Positions 1 to 4,568 of a stretch of 5,724 nucleotides of DNA are shown here, piece after piece; position 1 is the stretch's first letter, and every line of letters begins with the position of its first letter. The position numbers were made by a program, and so were the translations under genes. The stretch is from positions 1-5,724 of the forward strand of contig JAGVZX010000118.1 of NCBI GenBank assembly GCA_018302185.1. Direction: 5' to 3'. This DNA comes from Candidatus Woesearchaeota archaeon (GTDB taxonomy: Archaea; Nanobdellota; Nanobdellia; Woesearchaeales; UBA10200). The notes under the pieces are model-generated. The model was not told the origin of the DNA, searched no databases, and was given only the letters and a program-made list of their open reading frames with translations.

Positions 1-101
1 AATTATTGCATGCCTAAACTCTGTATTTATTTCTTCAGTATCTATTATCTTCTTCAACAGATACTGAAGAAATAAATACAGAGTTTAGGCATGCAATAAT
101 T
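1..101. repeat. Perfect 43-bp inverted repeat with 15-nt loop (foldback)
   Basis: Positions 1-43 are the exact reverse complement of 59-101, 43 of 43 bases, separated by a 15-nt spacer at 44-58. The left arm begins at the first base of the window, so the repeat may continue outside it. The right arm is read in frame with the plus-strand gene at 150-632 and looks like ordinary coding sequence (reading D-T-E-E-I-N-T-E-F-R-H-A from position 60). The left arm is therefore probably a secondary inverted copy of coding DNA. A foldback chimera at a contig end explains this best. A real inversion junction or hairpin end is possible. Confidence 0.95.
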
Positions 102-149
102 GATAACCTATTAAAAAATGGTGTAGCTTGGCATCATGTACATCAAAGA

Positions 150-632
150 ATGGGAAGTCTCAATTGGTACACTTTGGGGATAGATAACACCAGATGCTCT
201 ATGTATGGAGAACTTGCTCATGACTTAGTAAAAAATCTTAAAATAAGAAAACAGGAAGATCCAACTTCTGTTAATTTACAGGGTATAATTGAAAAGCTTT
301 CAGATCCTGAAATTGTTGAACTCATAGCAAGCAATTCTCAATATCTCTATCTTGTACCTGAAGTAAAAGCAGAGCCTAAAAAAGACAGCCCTTGGTATAA
401 AGAAATACAACGTATACCTGGTAAATTAGTTGTTTATGATGATTCTGATTATGGGCCGCCTGCTGTAAGAGGAATTAGCATTGCTTATCCATATATCCAA
501 TCTGCACCTACCAAAGAATTGGCTAAAACATTAAGAGAAGCATTTTACGGTAAATCTTTTGGCACTAGGGTTTCTGAGGGCATTTCAGGCAGTATTAAAA
601 AGATAAAGGAATCTTTGCTTCATGCAGCATAA
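150..632 (+). CDS. Uncharacterised protein, probably 5'-truncated
   Basis: I do not recognise this protein. From the ATG at 150 it has 160 residues, is soluble, and has no signal peptide or membrane segment. It holds a Tyr/Pro/Gly-rich stretch around residues 87-118 (motif D-D-S-D-Y-G-P-P) and ends in a basic amphipathic segment (S-I-K-K-I-K-E-S). The same frame is open back to position 18. The translation from about 60 to 149 has protein-like composition, but no ATG, GTG or TTG lies in it, and no Shine-Dalgarno or clear TATA box precedes 150. The real protein therefore probably begins further upstream, and its 5' end has been replaced by the foldback at 1-43. The gene converges on lspA with 14 bases between stop codons. 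It is the only plus-strand gene here. The open frame is likely real; the start is doubtful. Confidence 0.7.
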   Translation: MGSLNWYTLGIDNTRCSMYGELAHDLVKNLKIRKQEDPTSVNLQGIIEKLSDPEIVELIASNSQYLYLVPEVKAEPKKDSPWYKEIQRIPGKLVVYDDSDYGPPAVRGISIAYPYIQSAPTKELAKTLREAFYGKSFGTRVSEGISGSIKKIKESLLHAA

Positions 633-646
633 TAAGTTACTACTTA

Positions 647-1153
647 TCACTTCTTCCAAAGCCAGAAAACTAACCCAATTGCTGCAATACTAACAGCACT
701 ATCTGCAACATTAAATGTTGGCCAGACTTTAAAATCAAGGAAATCAACAACAAAGCCAAATCTCAACCTATCAATGAAATTGCCTAATGCTCCGCCTACC
801 AATAGGCCAATGCAAATGTCAAAATACACATCTCTGTTATTCTTTCTTGCATGTGAGAGATAAGTATAATACACAAAGCCCAGGAATATTATAGTGAATA
901 AGATAAAAAACCATCTGTAATTCTGCAATATTCCAAAGCCTGCGCCTGCATTTGTAGTATAGGTTATGTGAAATACATCCTTGATTACAGGAATGCTTTG
1001 ATACAAGTACATCTTTGTCTTGATCAGATATTTAGTGAGCTGGTCAAAAAAGATCACAATAACAATTACAGAATATACAAGAATTATTTGAGGGTCTAGG
1101 AGTTTATATTGAGTTTTATGGCTTGCTGCTTTTTTGTGAACTTTCTTCATCAT
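647..1153 (-). CDS. lspA: Lipoprotein signal peptidase (signal peptidase II)
   Basis: Aspartic membrane peptidase of family A8. In bacteria it removes the signal peptide of prolipoproteins before the lipid-modified cysteine. From the ATG at 1153 the protein has 168 residues, the usual family length, and four hydrophobic segments. All family blocks are present: D-Q-L-T-K at about 37-41 at the end of the first membrane helix, T-N-A-G-A-G-F-G-I-L at 67-76, G-G-A-L-G-N-F-I-D-R-L at 120-130 followed by V-V-D-F-L-D-F, and F-N-V-A-D-S at 147-152. The two catalytic aspartates are thus D128 and D151. A TTG at 1192 in the same frame would add 13 residues. I prefer ATG 1153, or the adjacent ATG 1150, because a TATA-like element at 1176-1183 lies 26-29 bases upstream and there is no Shine-Dalgarno, which fits a leaderless mRNA. 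The enzyme is generally considered bacterial, so its presence beside archaeal genes is notable. Confidence 0.93.
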   Translation of the reverse strand: MMKKVHKKAASHKTQYKLLDPQIILVYSVIVIVIFFDQLTKYLIKTKMYLYQSIPVIKDVFHITYTTNAGAGFGILQNYRWFFILFTIIFLGFVYYTYLSHARKNNRDVYFDICIGLLVGGALGNFIDRLRFGFVVDFLDFKVWPTFNVADSAVSIAAIGLVFWLWKK

Positions 1154-1175
1154 CTGATGAGAAAAGGCATTCTGA

Positions 1176-1183
1176 TATATTAA
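1176..1183 (-). promoter_or_regulatory. Possible TATA box for lspA
   Basis: The minus strand reads TTAATATA, centred 26-29 bases upstream of the tandem ATG codons at 1153 and 1150. This is the distance at which archaeal transcription starts on or next to the start codon. The BRE is poor (GATTAAC). The gap to the upstream gene is short, so lspA could also be read through from 1717. Confidence 0.35.
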
Positions 1184-1201
1184 GTTAATCAATTAGAGAA
1201 T

Positions 1202-1717
1202 TTACCATCTCCTATTGCCAGTATCTCCTCTGGCAACCTGCTCTAAGTTAGCAAGGCGCTGGTTTATTGTGTCAAGATATGCTTTGATCGCATCCAATTT
1301 TGCAGAGATCAGCTGAAGGTCAGGATTTGAGCCAAACTGAGATGACTGAGGATACTGAAACTGCGATTGCATAGGCTGTTGAAAGCCTTGTGATGGTTGA
1401 GACTGCTGCTGAGCAAAACTTGGTTGGAATGCATTCTGATTCTGAGAATATTGCTGTGCTTGCTGTCCTGCATTTAGATTCAGGTGCGCAGATGAGCCTG
1501 AAGCAGGTGAAGTGCCAGTAAAATCTTCTGTCATACCAAGGTCCTGGCCAAAAGCATTTTTTGCAGCTGCATTATTTGGAGTAGAGGCAGAGCCTGGCTT
1601 TTTTGCGTCTGTATCACTGCCTAGATCAAAATCTTTTCCAAGGTCAAAGTCTTTGCCTAACCCTAGATCAGAAAAGTCATCCTTCTTCCAGAACATCAGT
1701 TTATCTAGCACTCCCAT
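1202..1717 (-). CDS. Low-complexity Gln/Ser/Pro-rich protein with C-terminal coiled-coil-like helix
   Basis: Function unknown. The 171 residues fall into four zones. Residues 1-13 are a short basic/aromatic start (M-G-V-L-D-K-L-M-F-W-K-K). Residues 14-36 are acidic with near-tandem D-L-G-K-D-F units. Residues 37-129 are low complexity, rich in Ala, Asn and Ser and then very rich in Gln, Ser, Pro and Phe. Residues 132-162 form a helix with hydrophobic heptad spacing (L-I-S-A-K-L-D-A-I-K-A-Y-L), before a basic tail ending R-R-W. There is no signal peptide or membrane span. The start is secured by a GAGGT Shine-Dalgarno at 1723-1727, five bases before ATG. lspA lies downstream on the same strand. 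The layout suggests an oligomerising scaffold or adaptor with a disordered linker, but that is inference. Synonymous differences between the repeat units argue for a translated, maintained gene. Confidence 0.88.
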   Translation of the reverse strand: MGVLDKLMFWKKDDFSDLGLGKDFDLGKDFDLGSDTDAKKPGSASTPNNAAAKNAFGQDLGMTEDFTGTSPASGSSAHLNLNAGQQAQQYSQNQNAFQPSFAQQQSQPSQGFQQPMQSQFQYPQSSQFGSNPDLQLISAKLDAIKAYLDTINQRLANLEQVARGDTGNRRW

Positions 1718-1803
1718 GATTTACCTCTTTTTTATGATTTAACAATACTCTTGTACATCTATGTATCTTAATAATTACTGCATTTATCTATAAACTTAAG
1801 TAG

Positions 1804-1820
1804 TATATATAAATTTTGAT
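1804..1820 (-). promoter_or_regulatory. Archaeal BRE/TATA promoter of the Gln-rich protein gene
   Basis: The minus strand reads ATCAAAATTTATATATA, an A-rich BRE followed by a near-consensus TATA box (TTTATATATA at 1804-1813). A start 26-28 bases downstream, near 1781, would give a leader of about 64 bases before the ATG at 1717. This is the longest leader in the window, and the leader carries the Shine-Dalgarno. Confidence 0.7.
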
Positions 1821-1836
1821 TTTTTTAAGTTATTGA

Positions 1837-2733
1837 TTAGTTCTCTGTTTCTAACTTCCCTGCAACTTTCTCTGCAGCCAATTCAAATGCCTTATTGGGA
1901 ATTAATTTAATGCTCTTAAATATAATCGTATTTGGGTATATTGCAATATCTCCTGTCTTGAGCTGCTCAACTAAAAATAATGGTCCTTGCTCCTGCAAAG
2001 TGCCCATGGTCATGAAGACAAGAACAAGGCTGTCAAAGCTTCCTTCATCTTTGATGTTAAATGATTCTTTTATCTGTTCAGTAAACTGCTTCTTTTGTGA
2101 ATCGAGCGGAGAACCAAATAGGTTTGATGACTTTAATGAAACACCCTGTTTTTTCAGCTGCTCTTCAGCCATAAACTCAGCAAATGCTCCGAATGAGTCA
2201 TCTTTTTTTATCAAAGTGATAAGCTCATTGCCTGTAAATTCCAAGCCTGGCTGCAAGCTGATGCGCTTCTGTTTCTTGAACATTTCTGCGTTAATTATGA
2301 TTATCTTGTATCTTCCTTCCAGAACCTCAGACAGCTTTTTGCCAGAATATGAAGCAAGCTTTTCTTTGGAGAGTGGTTTTGTCGGAAGCTGTGAAGAATC
2401 ACCAGAAGAGGTTCCGCTGCTTTTTAATCCATTTTCATCTTCATTTCTTCTGTCATCTCCCATGCTTAACTCTTTCATGGTAAAGCCTGCAATATACTGC
2501 TCTCCATCTTTTAGCAGAAATAATTTTTCTTGAGTAGGAAAATTCTCTTTCAAGTCAATGAAATCTTTATAGAGCAGATACCCATATGCTGCAGATACAA
2601 CAAACAAGATGACGTTTGCTATGAAAAAAATTTTAAGTATTGTCCTAAAGATCTTGAAGAAGAACGCCAATACCACAAATGCTATCCACACTATGAATAA
2701 TGCAAGAGGTATTATAATCAGAGGTTCGACCAT
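1837..2733 (-). CDS. Membrane-anchored protein with two N-terminal helices and a large soluble domain
   Basis: I do not recognise the family. The 298-residue protein starts with two strongly hydrophobic segments, about residues 5-27 and 33-55, separated by a short basic turn (K27, R30, K34). By the positive-inside rule that turn is cytoplasmic, so the remaining 240 residues or so would face outside. A charged, Ser-rich, probably flexible stretch at 90-125 links to a mixed helix/strand domain. That domain includes Y-K-I-I-I-I-N-A-E near 142-150 and L-V-L-V-F-M-T-M-G near 227-235, and the C-terminus is helical and charged. There is no cysteine lipobox, so it is not an evident LspA substrate. 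No Shine-Dalgarno precedes ATG 2733, and a TATA-like element about 27 bases upstream suggests a leaderless mRNA. Sharing strand and region with lspA hints at an envelope role, but only weakly. Confidence 0.85.
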   Translation of the reverse strand: MVEPLIIIPLALFIVWIAFVVLAFFFKIFRTILKIFFIANVILFVVSAAYGYLLYKDFIDLKENFPTQEKLFLLKDGEQYIAGFTMKELSMGDDRRNEDENGLKSSGTSSGDSSQLPTKPLSKEKLASYSGKKLSEVLEGRYKIIIINAEMFKKQKRISLQPGLEFTGNELITLIKKDDSFGAFAEFMAEEQLKKQGVSLKSSNLFGSPLDSQKKQFTEQIKESFNIKDEGSFDSLVLVFMTMGTLQEQGPLFLVEQLKTGDIAIYPNTIIFKSIKLIPNKAFELAAEKVAGKLETEN

Positions 2734-2751
2734 TTTAGTTGTAAATATAAC

Positions 2752-2780
2752 TTAATAAATATATGGTAGTTTATAAGATT
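2752..2780 (-). promoter_or_regulatory. TATA region for the 298-residue membrane protein gene
   Basis: Two candidate TATA boxes lie here on the minus strand. TATATTTA (2756-2763) is centred about 27 bases from ATG 2733 and would give a leaderless transcript, in line with the missing Shine-Dalgarno. CTTATAAA (2771-2778) has a better A-rich BRE (GCAAAAT) and would give a leader of about 13 bases. I cannot choose firmly between them. Confidence 0.5.
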
Positions 2781-2784
2781 TTGC

Positions 2785-2794
2785 GTTCATGAAC
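2785..2794. other. 10-bp perfect palindrome beside the promoter
   Basis: GTTCATGAAC is an exact palindrome immediately upstream of the BRE/TATA at 2771-2780 and downstream of the gene ending at 2822. This is where an archaeal activator or repressor dimer could bind. A palindrome this short can occur by chance. Confidence 0.2.
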
Positions 2795-2820
2795 AAGAAA
2801 TAAGATTAAAATTATAAAAG
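2795..2820 (-). terminator. T-rich probable transcription terminator
   Basis: Directly after the stop codon at 2822 the minus strand carries three T runs within 26 bases (TTTT, TTTT, TTT), with no stem-loop. Archaeal RNA polymerase terminates on such runs without a hairpin. It would separate the orphan gene from the membrane-protein gene, which has its own promoter. Confidence 0.4.
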
Positions 2821-2821
2821 A

Positions 2822-3571
2822 TTATCTTCTGATTGGTTTTGCATAAGCTATAAAATGGCCAGGCCTATTAGCAACTGGTATGTCAATTCTTTCTTTCCAT
2901 TCTAATGGATCTATTTGCAAATCATCTCCAACTTGCATACTGCCCTCAAGCCCATCTATGACAATATCTCTTCTACCTGCTCTTCTAAACTGTGCGATAG
3001 GCCTATATTTGGCATTAGATAATTTATTAGGATGTGAGTAAAAATCTACGATATTTTTGTCATGACCATCTACATATTTTTCTAAAACATATTCTCTTAT
3101 CCTGAGTTCATGATCTTTTAAAATTGCATCAAACACCTCTTCTATATTGACGTAGGTTTTATTTTGGCGTTCAAGTCTATCTCTAAAGTTCCTTCTGCTA
3201 AAATCACTCTCTCCTCTGATCTGATAATAGCACCCATCAACAGGCCCATCATAAACAAGTGTAAAAAGTTTTGTCGCATGTCCGGCTATAGTATTTGTTC
3301 CTTCACTCTTTCCTTGCAAAACTGATACATTTTCATGAGCTTGTTCAAATTCTTGTATCTTTTGATCTAGAGAAATATTATGTGGAAGAGAAGTATTTCT
3401 GGCTGTATGTCTGCTCCCGATTGGAGATCTGCTATTGCCTCTAGGTCTAATTCCATGTGCTTCCTTATGCAACTGGTCAGGGTTATATAACTCATCTGCT
3501 ACAGGTAAATCACTGGGTGTCAGTCTAGGTAAATCTCCACTGCTTAAACCACATAAATCTTTAGGTCCCAT
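2822..3571 (-). CDS. Uncharacterised soluble protein (orphan)
   Basis: I do not recognise this 249-residue protein. The N-terminal third (about 1-60) is rich in Pro, Ser, Gly, Arg and His, with two similar S-x-D-L-P turns near residues 11-22, and is probably disordered. A helical, charged stretch follows (D-Q-K-I-Q-E-F-E-Q-A near 69). The C-terminal part is a mixed fold with F-T-L-V-Y-D-G-P, Y-Y-Q-I-R-G and a basic run R-R-A-G-R-R-D-I-V-I-D-G near 196-207. There are no membrane segments or Cys clusters. The frame is open to a GTG at 3592. I choose ATG 3571 because the TATA box at 3596-3603 is 28-29 bases upstream, so the GTG would fall before the predicted transcript start, and neither codon has a Shine-Dalgarno. 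It sits 51 bases from the eS8 stop but appears to have its own promoter. Confidence 0.8.
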   Translation of the reverse strand: MGPKDLCGLSSGDLPRLTPSDLPVADELYNPDQLHKEAHGIRPRGNSRSPIGSRHTARNTSLPHNISLDQKIQEFEQAHENVSVLQGKSEGTNTIAGHATKLFTLVYDGPVDGCYYQIRGESDFSRRNFRDRLERQNKTYVNIEEVFDAILKDHELRIREYVLEKYVDGHDKNIVDFYSHPNKLSNAKYRPIAQFRRAGRRDIVIDGLEGSMQVGDDLQIDPLEWKERIDIPVANRPGHFIAYAKPIRR

Positions 3572-3594
3572 AATATCTAGAAAATCGCCCACTC

Positions 3595-3610
3595 ATTTAT
3601 AAATTTTACC
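3595..3610 (-). promoter_or_regulatory. BRE/TATA promoter of the orphan gene at 2822-3571
   Basis: The minus strand reads GGTAAAATTTATAAAT, an A-rich BRE joined to TTTATAAA (3596-3603). The expected transcription start falls at or within a few bases of ATG 3571, giving a leaderless mRNA. It lies between this gene and the eS8 stop at 3623. Confidence 0.6.
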
Positions 3611-3622
3611 AAGAAATCACTA

Positions 3623-4000
3623 CTAGATAAGTACAGCGTTCACTATCCCATCCTGACCTGGCCTAGAAGTAATTCTTGCCTTTCCTTTCTCTGTCTGGAT
3701 TATAGCGCCTTTTGTAAGTATGTTTCTCCTGACAAAAAACCTGTTAGCTGGATTATCTGTCACTATCTGTATCTTTGCCTTGAAAGCTTTTTTGGTTTTT
3801 GGATCAATTATGTTAGCAAATTCAATAGATAGAGGCTTTACTTTGATGTTGCCACCCATTGTCCTCAAAACATTAAGTTTTGTAGCGCCTGGCCTTGGCA
3901 AAGTTGGTAAGCTTCCTGTCTCATACTGCCTTTTCTTTCTGAATACCTTAAATCTTCCGCCACTTGGCTTTCTTAATGATTTTGCATGACTTATGACCAT
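3623..4000 (-). CDS. rps8e: Small-subunit ribosomal protein eS8
   Basis: Archaeal/eukaryotic small-subunit ribosomal protein that binds rRNA; absent from bacteria. The 125-residue length is typical of archaeal eS8. The N-terminus carries the basic R-K-P-S-G-G-R-F block (about 9-16) and K-K-R-Q-Y-E. The middle has G-G-N-I-K-V-K-P-L near 49-57. The C-terminus has the family signature K-G-A-I-I-Q-T-E-K-G-K-A-R-I-T-S-R-P-G-Q-D-G with a V-N-A-V-L ending. The start at ATG 4000 is set by a GAGG Shine-Dalgarno at 4009-4012 that overlaps the eL37 stop codon. A longer in-frame start at 4072 would run back into eL37 and add 24 residues foreign to the family, so I reject it. It lies 10 bases after eL37 and is almost certainly cotranscribed with it. 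Confidence 0.97.
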   Translation of the reverse strand: MVISHAKSLRKPSGGRFKVFRKKRQYETGSLPTLPRPGATKLNVLRTMGGNIKVKPLSIEFANIIDPKTKKAFKAKIQIVTDNPANRFFVRRNILTKGAIIQTEKGKARITSRPGQDGIVNAVLI

Positions 4001-4006
4001 TTTCTT

Positions 4007-4014
4007 TCCCTCAC
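4007..4014 (-). promoter_or_regulatory. Shine-Dalgarno of eS8 overlapping the eL37 stop codon
   Basis: The minus strand reads GTGAGGGA. The TGA in it is the eL37 stop, and GAGG pairs with the archaeal 16S rRNA 3' end eight bases before ATG 4000. Sharing these bases suggests tight translational coupling of the two ribosomal proteins, and it decides the eS8 start. Confidence 0.75.
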
Positions 4015-4175
4015 TTCTTCTGCCAGCTGTAGCTTCTGAGCTTTGCAGATCTTCCATAACCACAGCTTGCACACTTGTTTTTTCTTATGTGGTATTTTCT
4101 GAAACCGCATCTTCGGCAATATATCATGTTCTTTTTGCCAGACTTCTTGCCCATTGATGATGTTCCTTTTGTCAT
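4011..4175 (-). CDS. rpl37e: Large-subunit ribosomal protein eL37 (zinc-ribbon)
   Basis: Small zinc-binding protein of the archaeal/eukaryotic large subunit. This 54-residue gene is easily missed because a longer open frame covers it on the same strand. The translation starts M-T-K-G-T-S-S-M-G-K-K. It carries a zinc ribbon with C20-x2-C23 (Y-C-R-R-C-G) and C35-x2-C38 (K-C-A-S-C-G), then the family's basic C-terminus S-A-K-L-R-S-Y-S-W-Q-K-K. Length and all four cysteines are normal. A GGTGG Shine-Dalgarno at 4182-4186 stands six bases before ATG 4175. It lies 85 bases downstream of the LSm gene, a pairing known from many archaea, and just before eS8. Transcription may come from the LSm promoter, from a weak TATA at 4224-4231, or both. 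Confidence 0.96.
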   Translation of the reverse strand: MTKGTSSMGKKSGKKNMIYCRRCGFRKYHIRKNKCASCGYGRSAKLRSYSWQKK

Positions 4176-4223
4176 ATTTATCCACCAGATAAGTTATATC
4201 CGAATAAATGTTATACCATTTAG

Positions 4224-4240
4224 TTATAAAATTTTAAATC
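4224..4240 (-). promoter_or_regulatory. Possible internal promoter before eL37
   Basis: The minus strand reads GATTTAAAATTTTATAA within the 85-base LSm-eL37 gap. TTTTATAA (4224-4231) would start transcription near 4200, leaving a leader of about 25 bases that contains the eL37 Shine-Dalgarno. The region is simply AT-rich, so the call is tentative. Confidence 0.35.
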
Positions 4241-4260
4241 AGCTTGACTGTTACGATTAA

Positions 4261-4485
4261 TTATGCAGTTGATATAATTGTTATCGTATCTCCTCTGATA
4301 AATACAGTACCTACTTTTCTCACAACTTCCCCGTTTGATCGCTCTTCTGCATCATCTAACACTACATTTATGTGTATGTCAAATGCATTTAAGCTTCCGA
4401 TAAACTGCTTGCCGCCTTTCAGCTCGACAATTACTCTCTTGTTTCTTGCCCTGTTCAGAGCATCTAATGGTCTTGATTGTTCCAT
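4261..4485 (-). CDS. Archaeal Sm-like protein (LSm/SmAP)
   Basis: Small RNA-binding protein of the Sm/LSm superfamily. Archaeal members form six- or seven-membered rings that bind U-rich RNA and act in RNA processing and turnover. The 74 residues are essentially a bare Sm fold. The N-terminal helix is R-P-L-D-A-L-N (5-11). The Sm1 motif has E-L-K-G-G-K-Q-F-I-G and F35-D36-x-H38-x-N40, the loop that contacts uridine. The Sm2 motif is V-F-I-R64-G65-D66-T-I-T-I-I-S. There is no C-terminal extension. A strong GAGGTG Shine-Dalgarno (4491-4496) stands five bases before ATG 4485, and a BRE/TATA lies at 4537-4555. It is the first gene of the LSm-eL37-eS8 run. The fold and context are clear; the exact RNA partners cannot be inferred. 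Confidence 0.96.
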   Translation of the reverse strand: MEQSRPLDALNRARNKRVIVELKGGKQFIGSLNAFDIHINVVLDDAEERSNGEVVRKVGTVFIRGDTITIISTA

Positions 4486-4536
4486 ACTTGCACCTCAAAT
4501 ACAATAAAAAATGTTAATATGCATAAAACAACTGGG

Positions 4537-4555
4537 TTATATTTAAATGTTTTCG
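4537..4555 (-). promoter_or_regulatory. BRE/TATA promoter of the LSm-eL37-eS8 unit
   Basis: The minus strand reads CGAAAACATTTAAATATAA: a classic archaeal BRE (CGAAAAC) followed by a TATA box. The predicted start near 4515-4520 gives a leader of about 30-35 bases containing the GAGGTG Shine-Dalgarno of LSm. The first 14 bases are identical to the promoter at 5302-5315. Confidence 0.75.
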
Positions 4556-4568
4556 TATTATTAGGAGA

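Noticed and set aside
1..58. Left foldback arm as an attenuator or riboswitch for the plus-strand gene
   Set aside because: The pairing arm at 59-101 is itself in-frame coding sequence, and no promoter is visible before it, so a leader-RNA role is unlikely.
632..647. Hairpin ATAAGT-tact-ACTTAT between the convergent stop codons as a two-way terminator
   Set aside because: The stem is only six AT-rich pairs and no T run follows on either strand; archaeal termination usually relies on T runs.
1512..1742. 76-residue plus-strand open frame
   Set aside because: Antisense to the Gln-rich gene. Its repeats (S-F-P-R-S-K-S) are only the mirror of the D-L-G-K-D-F coding repeats.
1895..2533. 212-residue plus-strand open frame
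   Set aside because: It lies wholly antisense to the 298-residue membrane-protein gene, is rich in Ser, Cys and Phe as expected of a mirror frame, and has no promoter or Shine-Dalgarno.
1837..2733. 298-residue membrane protein as a lipoprotein substrate of LspA
   Set aside because: No cysteine follows the first hydrophobic segment, so there is no lipobox.
3720..3989. 89-residue plus-strand open frame
   Set aside because: Antisense to eS8, whose identity is certain.
4001..4072. Longer eS8 start at 4072
   Set aside because: The added residues overlap eL37 in another frame and do not fit eS8; the Shine-Dalgarno at 4009-4012 points to ATG 4000.
3991..4185. 64-residue minus-strand open frame
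   Set aside because: Out-of-frame shadow over eL37; it lacks the zinc-ribbon cysteine pairs that the true frame shows.
4075..4507. Two plus-strand open frames of 61 and 87 residues
   Set aside because: They are antisense to eL37 and LSm, both firmly identified, and have no start signals.
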